Source: Oscillospiraceae bacterium
Lineage (GTDB): Bacteria; Bacillota; Clostridia; Oscillospirales; Oscillospiraceae
Assembly (NCBI GenBank): GCA_902798545.1
Contig: CADBWQ010000004.1
Location: 1 to 64,000 of the forward strand
Length of the DNA: 64,000 bases
Direction of reading: 5' to 3'
Of this stretch, positions 45,057-54,000 are shown piece by piece. Under the pieces are notes generated by a model. It made no database searches. It was not told the DNA's origin and was given only the letters and a program-made list of their open reading frames with translations. Position 1 is the stretch's first letter, and each line of letters begins with the position of its first letter. Made by a program: the position numbers and the translations under genes.

Positions 45057-46099
45057 AAAAAGAGCGTACTTTACGTATTGTATTGTTCATTCTTTTCGTT
45101 CTTGCCGGCGTAATTCTCATCGTTGATCTTCTGCTTTTAACATTTCCATCCATGAAGGATTTTTCCTTCATTTACCAGCGCGAAGTGATCGCGGAAGATA
45201 CAAGTCCTAAAATATCACCTTTGCTTCGTAAAAATCCATCTGTTTTGACCAGTTCTGTTGGTGGCACAGATGAGATTCTGGACAGCTCATATGAGAATGT
45301 CATTTACTCTTTAATGGGCGATAATACCATGGGTGTACTCCACACTCAGGGGGCCTGCTCAGACGGCACCTATATTTGGTCTGGCTCTGACACACCGCAT
45401 TCTATTCGGCGTCTGCATATTTTAACAGGTGAAACATTTTCCAGAGACTTCTCGACTGATGAATGGCTCTGTGGTCATATCAACGATATGACATATAATC
45501 CATATACAAACAAAATATATGTATCGGCCTTTGACCCTGATGACTACTCGACCAGCGGGAATATTGTTGTAATTAATCCCGATACGCTTCTTCAGGAAGA
45601 AGTGATTCATTTGCAGCGGGAAAACGGGAAAATGTGCCCGGTACATGGGATAGCATATGACCGGTTAAATCGTTGCTACTATACCCCGACAAGAGATAGT
45701 CGAGGCTGTGGTTATGCGGTTTTTAATGATGATTTTCAATATATCCGTACAATTATGACCACTCGTTATGAAAACTTCGTTTTGCAGGGGATAGAGACAG
45801 ATGGAAAATATATCTATCGTTCCCTTTCAGCGGAAGACGGCTCGCAGTGGTTCGCTATTTATAATTTCAACGGCAATTTTATTAAGCTTGTATTACTTCC
45901 CGTTCCATATATGGTGAACGAACTGGAAGTTGCCATGTATGACTGGAACGGGAACTGGTTTGCCAATGTTGCCAGCCATGCAACAACTTTGGGCGGATAT
46001 GCATACTACCGTATCGGATTTCAGTCGGATATAGATTATTCTGCTGTGGAAGATTTTCATTCATTGCTTGAAGATGTTCTGATAGGAAAAACCATGTAA
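45053..46099 (+). CDS. Membrane-anchored propeller-like protein of the export operon
   Basis: This 348-residue protein has an N-terminal TM helix (about residues 8-30, IVLFILFVLAGVILIVDLLL) followed by an extracytoplasmic beta-rich domain. It contains repeats of the type GTYIWSGSDTPHSIRRLHIL, NDMTYNPYTNKIYVSAF, HGIAYDRLNRCYYTPTRD and GIETDGKYIYRSLSAEDG, which suggest a beta-propeller. No enzyme motif was recognised. The four-base overlap with the ABC ATPase suggests that it helps or senses export of the polymer, perhaps by binding it. Confidence 0.7.
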   Translation: MKKERTLRIVLFILFVLAGVILIVDLLLLTFPSMKDFSFIYQREVIAEDTSPKISPLLRKNPSVLTSSVGGTDEILDSSYENVIYSLMGDNTMGVLHTQGACSDGTYIWSGSDTPHSIRRLHILTGETFSRDFSTDEWLCGHINDMTYNPYTNKIYVSAFDPDDYSTSGNIVVINPDTLLQEEVIHLQRENGKMCPVHGIAYDRLNRCYYTPTRDSRGCGYAVFNDDFQYIRTIMTTRYENFVLQGIETDGKYIYRSLSAEDGSQWFAIYNFNGNFIKLVLLPVPYMVNELEVAMYDWNGNWFANVASHATTLGGYAYYRIGFQSDIDYSAVEDFHSLLEDVLIGKTM

Positions 46100-46127
46100 C
46101 CTCAAACTGATTTATGGTGGTTTGTTC

Positions 46128-47009
46128 ATGTTACGCTTTACAATAGACAATTGCGGCGATCCCGTATCTCCCGATGAGGTTAAACAATGTCAGGTTGCCA
46201 TGCTGTCTGCACTTGCAGACTTCTGTGAAGAGAACGGGCTGCGTTACTATCTGGACGGAGGGTCCCTTTTGGGGGCTGTACGCCATAAGGGATTTATCCC
46301 CTGGGATGATGATATCGATCTTATTCTCCCTCATCCCGACTGTATACGACTTCAGCAGCTCAGCGGCGGGCAGCTCGGCAGATATCTCATCCGCCCGCCT
46401 GAAATTGACGGCTCTTTTTTTGCAGAGAGCTGGAAGATGTATGACCCGGAATACATCATAGAAAGTGATCTTGACGGCGCCAGTTCCAAGAAGTATTATT
46501 ATCCTGTTTTTTTGGATCTCTTCCCGATGGAGGGATTGCCGAACTCCGATGCTGAAACCGCCCGATGGTATCGCAGAACGGTTTTTCTCCGAAAACTTCT
46601 GTACTGTCTTACCGGTTCCTTCTGGCACGGACGGACCTTGCCAAAAAAAATCGCACACGGACTGATGCGGCCTGTGGTATCGATTATCGGTGGGGAGAGG
46701 CTGTTTTTATTTCTGCAGGCCTCGAAAGAGCATCTGGCATTCGATCAGGCGGACTATGTTGGCAACATGTCCGGGCCGGTACACACCGTCGACAGCAAAG
46801 TGCCAAAAGCGGAATACCTGAAATCCGTTTCTCTCCCATTTGAAGGACGGGATTACTCTGCACCGGGCAACTACGCTCAGTATCTGACCCAGCTCTATGG
46901 TCCGGACTGCATGACAACACTTCCTCCGCCGGAGCAAAGGAAGACAAACCATAATTTTAAAGTTTACCGATATAAGGAAACCCATCCCGCTGAGGAGGAT
47001 GATTTATGA
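46128..47009 (+). CDS. LicD-family phosphotransferase (second copy)
   Basis: In this 293-residue protein the core motif reads RYYLDGGSLLGAVRHKGFIP followed by WDDDIDLILPHPD, again with the metal-binding Asp residues. The middle has KYYYPVFLDLFPMEGLP, and the end has YGPDCMTTLPPPEQRKTNHN, as in canonical LicD. It differs enough from the first copy (42570) to suggest another acceptor or donor. The ATG at 46128 is preferred to a TTG at 46122. It overlaps the dehydrogenase gene by four bases. Confidence 0.92.
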   Translation: MLRFTIDNCGDPVSPDEVKQCQVAMLSALADFCEENGLRYYLDGGSLLGAVRHKGFIPWDDDIDLILPHPDCIRLQQLSGGQLGRYLIRPPEIDGSFFAESWKMYDPEYIIESDLDGASSKKYYYPVFLDLFPMEGLPNSDAETARWYRRTVFLRKLLYCLTGSFWHGRTLPKKIAHGLMRPVVSIIGGERLFLFLQASKEHLAFDQADYVGNMSGPVHTVDSKVPKAEYLKSVSLPFEGRDYSAPGNYAQYLTQLYGPDCMTTLPPPEQRKTNHNFKVYRYKETHPAEEDDL

Positions 47010-48067
47010 AAGCTGCTGTATTATACGGTGATTATGACCTTCGATATGAAGAATTTCCCGAACCAGAGATTCAGCCCGGTTGTGTAAAGATTCAGGTAAA
47101 AGCCTGTGGAATCTGTGGCTCGGATATTCCAAGGATCACAGCCGGGGGGGCGCATTATTATCCCATTGTGCTAGGCCATGAGTTCTCCGGTATTATCACA
47201 GAAACCGCATCAGACGTGCATCGTCTTTCCGTCGGTGACCACGTTGCTGCAGTCCCCCTGATTCCCTGCATGAAATGCCGCGATTGCGAGCAGGGGCATT
47301 ACTCCCAGTGCAAGCACTACACCTTCATTGGTTCCCGTATTCAGGGCGGCTTCGGAGAATACGTTGTCCTGCCGGAACGCAATGCCGTTCGTATTGATCC
47401 TGACATCCCGTTTGAGCAGGGAGCCTTATTTGAGCCTTCTACGGTAGCGCTTCACGGTCTTCGTCTCACCGGATTTCAGGGCGGCAAGGCCGTTGCCATT
47501 CTCGGCGGCGGTACCATCGGTCTTTTTGCTCTTCAATGGGCAAGAATTCTCGGTGCCGGAAAGATCGTTGTATTTGGGCGAGACAAAAAGCACCTGTCTG
47601 TTGCAAAACGCCTCGGGGCTGACGAAGTGATCAGCACCCTGGATGATGGTTATCTTGATCAGGCCCTGGCTATGACAGATAATATCGGCTATGATTACGT
47701 ATTCGAGGCTGCCGGTGCAGCTGCAACGATCCAGCTTTCCTTTGACCTTGTCTGTAATCACGGTTCCGTCTGTATGATCGGTACTCCGACCAAAAGCATT
47801 GAGTTCACCCGTCGGCAATGGGAGCTTCTGAATCGGAAAGAATTCCACCTTACCGGGTCCTGGATGTCAGGCAGTGCTCCCTTCCCGGGAGACGAGTGGG
47901 CGCTGACAGCGCAGTGTTTTGCCGATGGGCGGCTGAAATATGACCCGGAGATTTTCTATCGCCAGATTCCGATTCAAAACACGATGGAGATTGTGGAGGC
48001 GCTCCGGGAGCGCTCCAGGATCAAAGGAAGGATTCTTCTCCTTCATGAAAACGCTTCTGTGAGATAA
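47006..48067 (+). CDS. Zinc-dependent polyol-phosphate dehydrogenase (galactitol-1-phosphate/TarJ-like)
   Basis: This 353-residue medium-chain dehydrogenase has catalytic zinc ligands in KACGICGSDIPR and VLGHEFSG, the structural zinc motif MKCRDCEQGHYSQC, and the NAD(P) loop AILGGGTIGLFALQWA. The overall form is closest to galactitol-1-phosphate 5-dehydrogenase and sorbitol dehydrogenases, while the gene setting beside a TarI-like cytidylyltransferase recalls TarJ. It could reduce a ketose phosphate to a polyol phosphate for CDP activation. Substrate is inference. The ATG overlaps the LicD stop; GAGGAGG precedes it. Confidence 0.88.
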   Translation: MKAAVLYGDYDLRYEEFPEPEIQPGCVKIQVKACGICGSDIPRITAGGAHYYPIVLGHEFSGIITETASDVHRLSVGDHVAAVPLIPCMKCRDCEQGHYSQCKHYTFIGSRIQGGFGEYVVLPERNAVRIDPDIPFEQGALFEPSTVALHGLRLTGFQGGKAVAILGGGTIGLFALQWARILGAGKIVVFGRDKKHLSVAKRLGADEVISTLDDGYLDQALAMTDNIGYDYVFEAAGAAATIQLSFDLVCNHGSVCMIGTPTKSIEFTRRQWELLNRKEFHLTGSWMSGSAPFPGDEWALTAQCFADGRLKYDPEIFYRQIPIQNTMEIVEALRERSRIKGRILLLHENASVR

Positions 48068-48073
48068 AACAAT

Positions 48074-48790
48074 ATGAATGCTTTTATGCTGATGATGGGC
48101 GGCAGTGGAACCCGCTTCGGCGCAGAACGTCCGAAGCAGTTTACACTGGTTCATGATCGTCCGCTTTTCTCCTACATTCTGGAAAAAGCCAATCAAATTC
48201 CGGAAATCAATTATATTACCGTTGTCTCACATCACTCCTGGTTGGACTATGTTCAGGAATGGTGCCGGAAGGTTGTGACCAATGTTCCGTTTCATGTTGC
48301 GGGTGGTGGAGACACCCGTTCTGAATCTGTATTCAACGGTCTTCATTCTCTCGAGGAAGTTCTGTCACCGGCAGATGTTGTCCTGATTCATGATGCGACA
48401 CATCCTTACCTTGACCCGGATGCGGTTCGTCGGGTAGCAGAGGCCGCTTCCAAGTATGGCGGTGCAACCGTAGCGAGCAAAAATTATGACACCGTCTATC
48501 GAACAGACCAGGAAGGCTTTTTGGAAAAGGTTGAGCCACGTGAACTGATCGTCGCCGGAGCATCTCCTGAGGCTTTTCGCTATGGTGATATTCTGGATAT
48601 TTATCAGAATTCAACCCCGGAAGAACTGCAGGCAATGACCTCTGCCGGGGCGATCGCGCTTGCGCACGACATTCCCATGCAGGTGATCCCGACATCCGTT
48701 CTGAACTTGAAGATAACATATCCCCCCGATATGGAGCTTTTCCTGCAGCTTGCAGACCACTACTTTTTCCCCGATCATTCAATGGATTAA
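48074..48790 (+). CDS. TarI/IspD-family cytidylyltransferase
   Basis: In this 238-residue protein the CTP-binding N-terminus is MMGGSGTRFGAERPKQFTLV. VVLIHDATHPYLDPDAVRR carries the Asp that holds metal, and KNYDTVYRTDQEGFLEKVEP matches the family's substrate loop. IspD acts in isoprenoid synthesis, TarI in making CDP-ribitol. Because this gene lies between a polyol dehydrogenase and GatZ/TagF-like genes, a polyol phosphate is the more likely substrate. It starts seven bases after the dehydrogenase. Confidence 0.88.
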   Translation: MNAFMLMMGGSGTRFGAERPKQFTLVHDRPLFSYILEKANQIPEINYITVVSHHSWLDYVQEWCRKVVTNVPFHVAGGGDTRSESVFNGLHSLEEVLSPADVVLIHDATHPYLDPDAVRRVAEAASKYGGATVASKNYDTVYRTDQEGFLEKVEPRELIVAGASPEAFRYGDILDIYQNSTPEELQAMTSAGAIALAHDIPMQVIPTSVLNLKITYPPDMELFLQLADHYFFPDHSMD

Positions 48791-48812
48791 AGACTGGAGG
48801 ACGATTTTTATT

Positions 48813-50147
48813 ATGCAGAATCCGCTGAAAGAAATGGTGATTAAGCGTCAGAATGGCATTCACTGCGGTATTCCTTCCTTTTGCTGCGCAAATAAGATTG
48901 TTATTGAGGCAATACTCAGCCAGGCGTTGCGATTTGGTGATACTTCTTTGATTGAAGCGACGTCCAATCAGGTGAATCAGGAAGGCGGCTACATGGCCAT
49001 GACGCCGCAGGATTTCACCGATTACGTTTATCATATTGCAGACAAGCTTGGCATCGCACGGGAGAAAATCTACCTGGGCGGCGATCATATGGGTCCTCTC
49101 CCCTGGATGGATCTGCCTGCCGCTGAAGCAATGGAACGCGCGAAGGTGCTTGTCACCATGTGTGTGAAGGCCGGATATAAGAAAATCCACCTTGACACAA
49201 GCATGCGTCTGGGCGATGACTCCCGAACGGAGCGTCTCTCGGATGAGGTAATTGCCGAGCGCGGAGCCATTCTTTATCAGGCATGTGAAGAAGCCTGGCT
49301 GGAGATGAAGAAAACGAATCCGGATGAGATGCATCCGGTATTCGTCATCGGCAGCGAGGTTCCCGTTCCCGGCGGAATCAATGAAGAAGAAGCCGAGGGA
49401 ATGGCCCTGACAAAACCGGAGGATTTCGAGAACACACTTCTGGCCTACAAGAAAAAGTTCCGTGAACTGGGCCTGGAAAGTGCATGGGAGCACATCATCG
49501 CAATTGTCGTGCAGCCCGGCGTGGAATTTGGTGACGACACGATTCATAGATATAACCGTTCTGAGGCGGCCGCTCTCTGCAACACATTGAAAAAGTATCC
49601 CGATATTGTTTTCGAGGGGCATTCGACCGATTACCAGTCTCCGGTCAGTCTGAAGGAGATGGTAGAAGACGGGATCGCCATCATTAAGGTCGGACCGGCC
49701 CTTACATTTGCACTTCGTGAAGCGCTCTTCTCACTCTCTATGATAGAGGATGAACTCATTCCGGATCCGGAGAAGCGCTCCCATTTCCGCGATGTACTGG
49801 AAGCTGAGATGGTTCAGGATCCCCGGCATTGGATAAAATACTATTCCGGCACAGAGGATGAGAAAGCCATAAAGCGGAAATACAGTTTCTCAGACCGCAG
49901 CCGCTATTATATGTCGCGCCCGACTGTTGAGAATGCACGCAGGAAGCTCTTTGAGAACATCGACACACTGGATATTCCTATGAGTATGCTGAAGCAGTAT
50001 ATGCCCATGCAATACATCAAGGTGAGGGACGGCGTGCTCCCCTTGAAAGCCAGAGAACTTGTCAAAGACAACGTGGTCACTCTGGTGGAAGACTACAATT
50101 ATGCAGTCAAATACAACTATATGATCAGCGGTGTGTTCATTCGATAA
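48813..50147 (+). CDS. GatZ/KbaZ-family protein (tagatose-bisphosphate aldolase subunit-like)
   Basis: This 444-residue protein has a TIM-barrel layout matching the GatZ/KbaZ family: LIEATSNQVNQEGGYMAMTP, KIYLGGDHMGPLPWMD, KIHLDTSMRLGDD, and DIVFEGHSTDYQSP. In tagatose metabolism it stabilises the GatY/KbaY aldolase, but no GatY is near. As I recall, some family members epimerise fructose 6-phosphate to tagatose 6-phosphate, which would fit the adjacent dehydrogenase. The ATG at 48813 follows GGAGG, at a longer than usual distance (about 13 bases). Confidence 0.85.
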   Translation: MQNPLKEMVIKRQNGIHCGIPSFCCANKIVIEAILSQALRFGDTSLIEATSNQVNQEGGYMAMTPQDFTDYVYHIADKLGIAREKIYLGGDHMGPLPWMDLPAAEAMERAKVLVTMCVKAGYKKIHLDTSMRLGDDSRTERLSDEVIAERGAILYQACEEAWLEMKKTNPDEMHPVFVIGSEVPVPGGINEEEAEGMALTKPEDFENTLLAYKKKFRELGLESAWEHIIAIVVQPGVEFGDDTIHRYNRSEAAALCNTLKKYPDIVFEGHSTDYQSPVSLKEMVEDGIAIIKVGPALTFALREALFSLSMIEDELIPDPEKRSHFRDVLEAEMVQDPRHWIKYYSGTEDEKAIKRKYSFSDRSRYYMSRPTVENARRKLFENIDTLDIPMSMLKQYMPMQYIKVRDGVLPLKARELVKDNVVTLVEDYNYAVKYNYMISGVFIR

Positions 50148-50178
50148 GACACTATTAATGCCGAAGCGGGTGGAATAA

Positions 50179-51915
50179 ATGCTAAAGCTTCAAGCCATAC
50201 AGTGGGAACGGATTTATCTCAAACCGGTTATCACTGCAGATAATAATGAATACGAAGATACAGATCTTCATTTCTATCTCGTCAATTCATTCGACGAAGT
50301 CCGGGCAGAATTCAGTATTCTTGATGTGAAGGATAACACCGCATCTCTGCTCTTGAATATAACGAATGACGGCACAAATCAGTGTATCGAAAATGGTAAT
50401 TATCGTATCATTCTGTCCTCAGGCTGTTCCGTCATCGGTTCTGTACTATACGATGGTGGGAATGAAACACTGTCCCTGTGGAATAATCATTTCTTGTATG
50501 GCAATAATTCCGGCTGTTACACCGTCACATTCATGACGGATCAGTTCAAGGATGATCCTGAGTTAAATATTATTATTCTGGATACTTCTCGAAAAGGGGC
50601 CATCTTATCACAGCAAGCAAAACAAGCGGTTAATCAAAGCTTTCAGAAGAGGAAGCAAAAACTGATTAATCATCTGAAAAAAACGCGCAGTACTCTTCGG
50701 AGACTACTGTATCGTCTTATGCGATCAAAGACAAATAATACTATTTTATTCTTGTCAGAAATGGATGACCATCTTGCTCCTAATATGTCCGCCATATATG
50801 AACGGATGAAGGAACGCGGGTTAGATAAAGAATTCAAGATATCTTTTTTTCTTGAGCGCAAAACCGAAGAGCACTACTCCGTTCGCAGCGCAATAAAAAG
50901 GACCTTGGCCGTCTGTAAAGCCGACATAATCTTAATCGACGACCATGTTTCATTCTTTGATAATTTTAAACTTGCTGATAATGTCAAATTAATCCAGATC
51001 TGGCACGCAGGAGCGGGATTTAAAGGTGTCGGATACAGTCGCTGGGGGCATTATGGCTGCCCGCCTCCCTTTTCCTGTCACAGGCAATATACTTACTGTA
51101 TCTCCGGGTCCAAATCTATCAATCATTTCTTCTCTGAGCAGTTCGGTATTCTGGATGAGCAGATCATTCCCACCGGCATGCCCAGAATGGATCAGTATAT
51201 GGATCCCGCCCGGAGGAAGGAAGTAACCGATCAGCTTTATCAGAACTACCCGTTCTTTAAAGGGAAACAGATCATTCTGTTTGCACCGACCTATCGTGGC
51301 CAAGGAAGAAAAACCGCGTATTATCCTTTCAACCTGATTGATTTTCAAGCTCTATATCAGTATTGTACAGAACAAGACGCTGTTGTGCTGTTCAAAATGC
51401 ATCCCTGGGTCTCTGATCCTGTGCCAATTCCTGAGGAACTACATGACCGTCTCTTTGATATGAAGAGTGATGCAAACATCAATGACCTGTTCTACATTAC
51501 GGATCTACTGATTACCGACTATTCCTCCAGCATGTATGAATTCTTGTTGATGAACAAACCAATGTTGCTTTTCCCGTTTGATAAAAACCAATATTCTGTA
51601 TCACGGGGTTTTCATCGAGATTATGACAGTAACGTTCCCGGTAAAATCTGCATGTCCTTTGATGAATTGATGACAGCACTTCGAAATAGAGACTATGAAT
51701 ATGAGAAAGTGTCCTCATTTCTCTCCTACTATTTCGATCAGGTTGATACTTCCAATTGCGACCGAGTAATTGACTGGTTAATCCTGGATCAGCTGCCAGC
51801 AGAGTATAAGACTGCCCTGACCAGCAAAAGAGAGCACATCAACAATGTTAGAAATCTGATTATTCATCGTTCTAATTCTTCACCTTTGAACGATGCTGTT
51901 GTTACACATAATTAA
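50179..51915 (+). CDS. CDP-polyol phosphotransferase, TagF-like (first copy)
   Basis: In this 578-residue protein an N-terminal beta-rich domain (1-150) is followed by the CDP-glycerol glycerophosphotransferase fold. LIQIWHAGAGFKGVGYSRW carries the catalytic His, RQYTYCISGSKSINHFF and ILFAPTYRGQGRKTAYY follow, and LLITDYSSSMYEFLLMNKP holds the CDP-binding residues. TagF-type enzymes polymerise polyol phosphates from a CDP donor. It starts 31 bases after the GatZ-like gene that may help make the donor. The base composition becomes more AT-rich here. Confidence 0.92.
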   Translation: MLKLQAIQWERIYLKPVITADNNEYEDTDLHFYLVNSFDEVRAEFSILDVKDNTASLLLNITNDGTNQCIENGNYRIILSSGCSVIGSVLYDGGNETLSLWNNHFLYGNNSGCYTVTFMTDQFKDDPELNIIILDTSRKGAILSQQAKQAVNQSFQKRKQKLINHLKKTRSTLRRLLYRLMRSKTNNTILFLSEMDDHLAPNMSAIYERMKERGLDKEFKISFFLERKTEEHYSVRSAIKRTLAVCKADIILIDDHVSFFDNFKLADNVKLIQIWHAGAGFKGVGYSRWGHYGCPPPFSCHRQYTYCISGSKSINHFFSEQFGILDEQIIPTGMPRMDQYMDPARRKEVTDQLYQNYPFFKGKQIILFAPTYRGQGRKTAYYPFNLIDFQALYQYCTEQDAVVLFKMHPWVSDPVPIPEELHDRLFDMKSDANINDLFYITDLLITDYSSSMYEFLLMNKPMLLFPFDKNQYSVSRGFHRDYDSNVPGKICMSFDELMTALRNRDYEYEKVSSFLSYYFDQVDTSNCDRVIDWLILDQLPAEYKTALTSKREHINNVRNLIIHRSNSSPLNDAVVTHN

Positions 51916-51928
51916 GGAACTGTTTTGT

Positions 51929-53356
51929 ATGCCATACTATTCTGATCTTAATAGTCATCTTTTTACACAGTTTTATTCCAAATGGGAAAATGAAATCAAT
52001 AAGTCTGAAGAATTGAACGCGCCACTTTGTGCCCCTGTCTATGAAAATGCAGTATTGCTCCCGCTAAGACCTCGTACTGATGTATCTGTACAGAATGTCT
52101 GTTGTGAAGGCGGAGTCTGTGCTCAAGACGGGACTTTTATTACTGGTTTAACTCGCGCTCTTGATTCCAGAAATCCGGATTGGTCTTGCAAAAGGGGCTA
52201 TGAAATCCCTGACCAAGTCAATTTTAGAGACGAAACAGTAATGTATGGCGGCGTGCTGATTGCTCATTTTGGGCACACTCTTTTGGACAGCATGTCACGT
52301 ATGTGGTGGTGGGTAAAAAATCGGGACCAGAAGATTAAGATTGTATTTCTCCGTATTCCTGGGCAAAAGAAAGTATACGATTGTTTTCTGCAAGCAGCTG
52401 GCCTGAGCGAAACGGACTGGGAGATAATTGATGAGCCTACTAGATTCTCAAAGCTAATTGTGCCAGACGAAGCGATGTTTGCTGTCTCCATGAAGGCTCA
52501 CAAAGACTGGCTACTTTTCTTCGATTTAATTAGCGAATCTGCAAAGAAAAAGTGTCGCCCCAATACATACAAAAAAATATATTTAACGAGACGGCAACTC
52601 CCAGAGTCGGAAGGTGTTAATGAAGAGTACTATGAAGATTTTTATGCTCAACGAGGATATAAAATCATTGCTCCAGAAACACTCCCCTTTGAAGAGCAAA
52701 TTAATTATATATCAAATGCAGAAGAGATTGTCTGCCCAATGGGGACTCTTTCTCATTTTGCTGTTTTTGCGCAACATGATGCCAAATTAACCATTCTTCT
52801 CAGGGTAGCAAGTTCCACTATTCTTCCTCAAATAATTATAAACCGAATTTGTTCTAATAATTGGTATATTGTAGAGGCATGTGTTACACCGTTACCAACG
52901 AGCCATTCACATTCGTTTTCCATATATGCGCCGACTAAATATTTTAGATCATATTTAGATTCTCGTAATATCCCTTATTCCATGGAAGAATTATGGGATC
53001 TCCAGATACCTGACGCACTGTATGTCGATTATTTTCGAAAGTATACAGATGCATATTCACAACCTAAAAGATTTAAACTAATAAAAAAAGCAGATATGTT
53101 CGACGTCCTCAATTCTTTAAACAGGACATTTTCTGACCGTTCTTTATCCAGAAATGATTTTGAAACGGATTATGAAACAGTAAAAGCAAATAATAGAGCT
53201 CTTAGACAAGACCTCAATACTGCAAGAAATAAACTGTATAGAGCTGAAAAAGAGTTAGCCCAGATCTACAACTCAAAAGCTTGGAAGTGCATTACTCGCT
53301 ATAGACACAGCCTTGTTTATAAACTATTCCAGAGAATTGCTCATTTATTCCGATAA
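51929..53356 (+). CDS. GT61 (DUF563) glycosyltransferase
   Basis: In this 475-residue protein the core matches GT61: MYGGVLIAHFGHTLLDSMSR, IYLTRRQLPESEGVNEE, YKIIAPETLPFEEQINYIS, and the EEIVCPMGTLSHFAVFAQHD segment with the late Gly-x-x-His-type motif. About 70 C-terminal residues are helical and probably coiled coil (NRALRQDLNTARNKLYRAEK). It is AT-rich compared with genes to either side. The ATG at 51929 follows AAGGA. The upstream in-frame form from 51893 overlaps the TagF-like gene and is not chosen. Confidence 0.85.
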   Translation: MPYYSDLNSHLFTQFYSKWENEINKSEELNAPLCAPVYENAVLLPLRPRTDVSVQNVCCEGGVCAQDGTFITGLTRALDSRNPDWSCKRGYEIPDQVNFRDETVMYGGVLIAHFGHTLLDSMSRMWWWVKNRDQKIKIVFLRIPGQKKVYDCFLQAAGLSETDWEIIDEPTRFSKLIVPDEAMFAVSMKAHKDWLLFFDLISESAKKKCRPNTYKKIYLTRRQLPESEGVNEEYYEDFYAQRGYKIIAPETLPFEEQINYISNAEEIVCPMGTLSHFAVFAQHDAKLTILLRVASSTILPQIIINRICSNNWYIVEACVTPLPTSHSHSFSIYAPTKYFRSYLDSRNIPYSMEELWDLQIPDALYVDYFRKYTDAYSQPKRFKLIKKADMFDVLNSLNRTFSDRSLSRNDFETDYETVKANNRALRQDLNTARNKLYRAEKELAQIYNSKAWKCITRYRHSLVYKLFQRIAHLFR

Positions 53357-53825
53357 CTTTCCATTGTTTGCCCCAATCATTAGCTTTTTGAAGCTTCCCT
53401 CTTCTTACTCTCAATACTATTTCTATGTTTTTGTGATAATCATGCTTATCATTGGTTTGGCTGTTCGTCGGCGTTCTTACTGTGATATTCTCTTTTTTTA
53501 CCTTGTGTCCCTTGTATGCTTTTCCTCTGCAATCGCTAATCAATACTTAGTAATCCCTATGGTTGTATTGTCTGTGTATCAGAAAAAAACCTACTATTGG
53601 GCATATGTTGTTTTCGGCGGCATTTATTGTCTCCTGAATAACGCTGAACTACATCTGCTGCAAAAGTTTCAAAACCATCTTCCTGAATTCTCACATGAAC
53701 TACTTGCGAGTTTATCCAAGACAGGTGGTATTACCGTAACTCTTATGACTTTGGTTCTGTTCCTGCTTGTTGTTGATATGAAGCTTTCTAAGTCGCAGCC
53801 TGTTTCTTTGGATAGTTTTCAATAA
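53313..53825 (+). pseudogene. C-terminal piece of a polytopic membrane protein
   Basis: The frame encodes up to 170 residues with about four TM helices (YYFYVFVIIMLIIGLAVRRR, FFYLVSLVCFSSAIANQYLV) and no proper start codon or ribosome site; the first possible start is a TTG inside the GT61 gene. The pattern SSAIANQYLVIPMVVLSVY resembles the C-terminal half of GT-C mannosyltransferase-like proteins. It is therefore probably a truncated remnant left by recombination. A small intact membrane protein cannot be excluded. The gap 53826-54000 holds a GC-rich hairpin (about 53892-53913) and no gene. Confidence 0.5.
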
Positions 53826-54000
53826 AACAAATATTTAATATGGATAATATTTCACTCGTTCTGATACAATCTATTAATTATTTTCCCTTTGATGCTGAGG
53901 CGCAGCCGCCAGCACGAGACGAATTAATACTGAACACCCATGTGGTTATAACTCCTCTACATACAATATCTTTACCTGCCTGTCAATACCGGAGGATAGG

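Noticed and set aside
48333-49622. Minus-strand frame of 429 codons
   Set aside because: It lies antisense to the cytidylyltransferase and GatZ-like genes, which are well supported.
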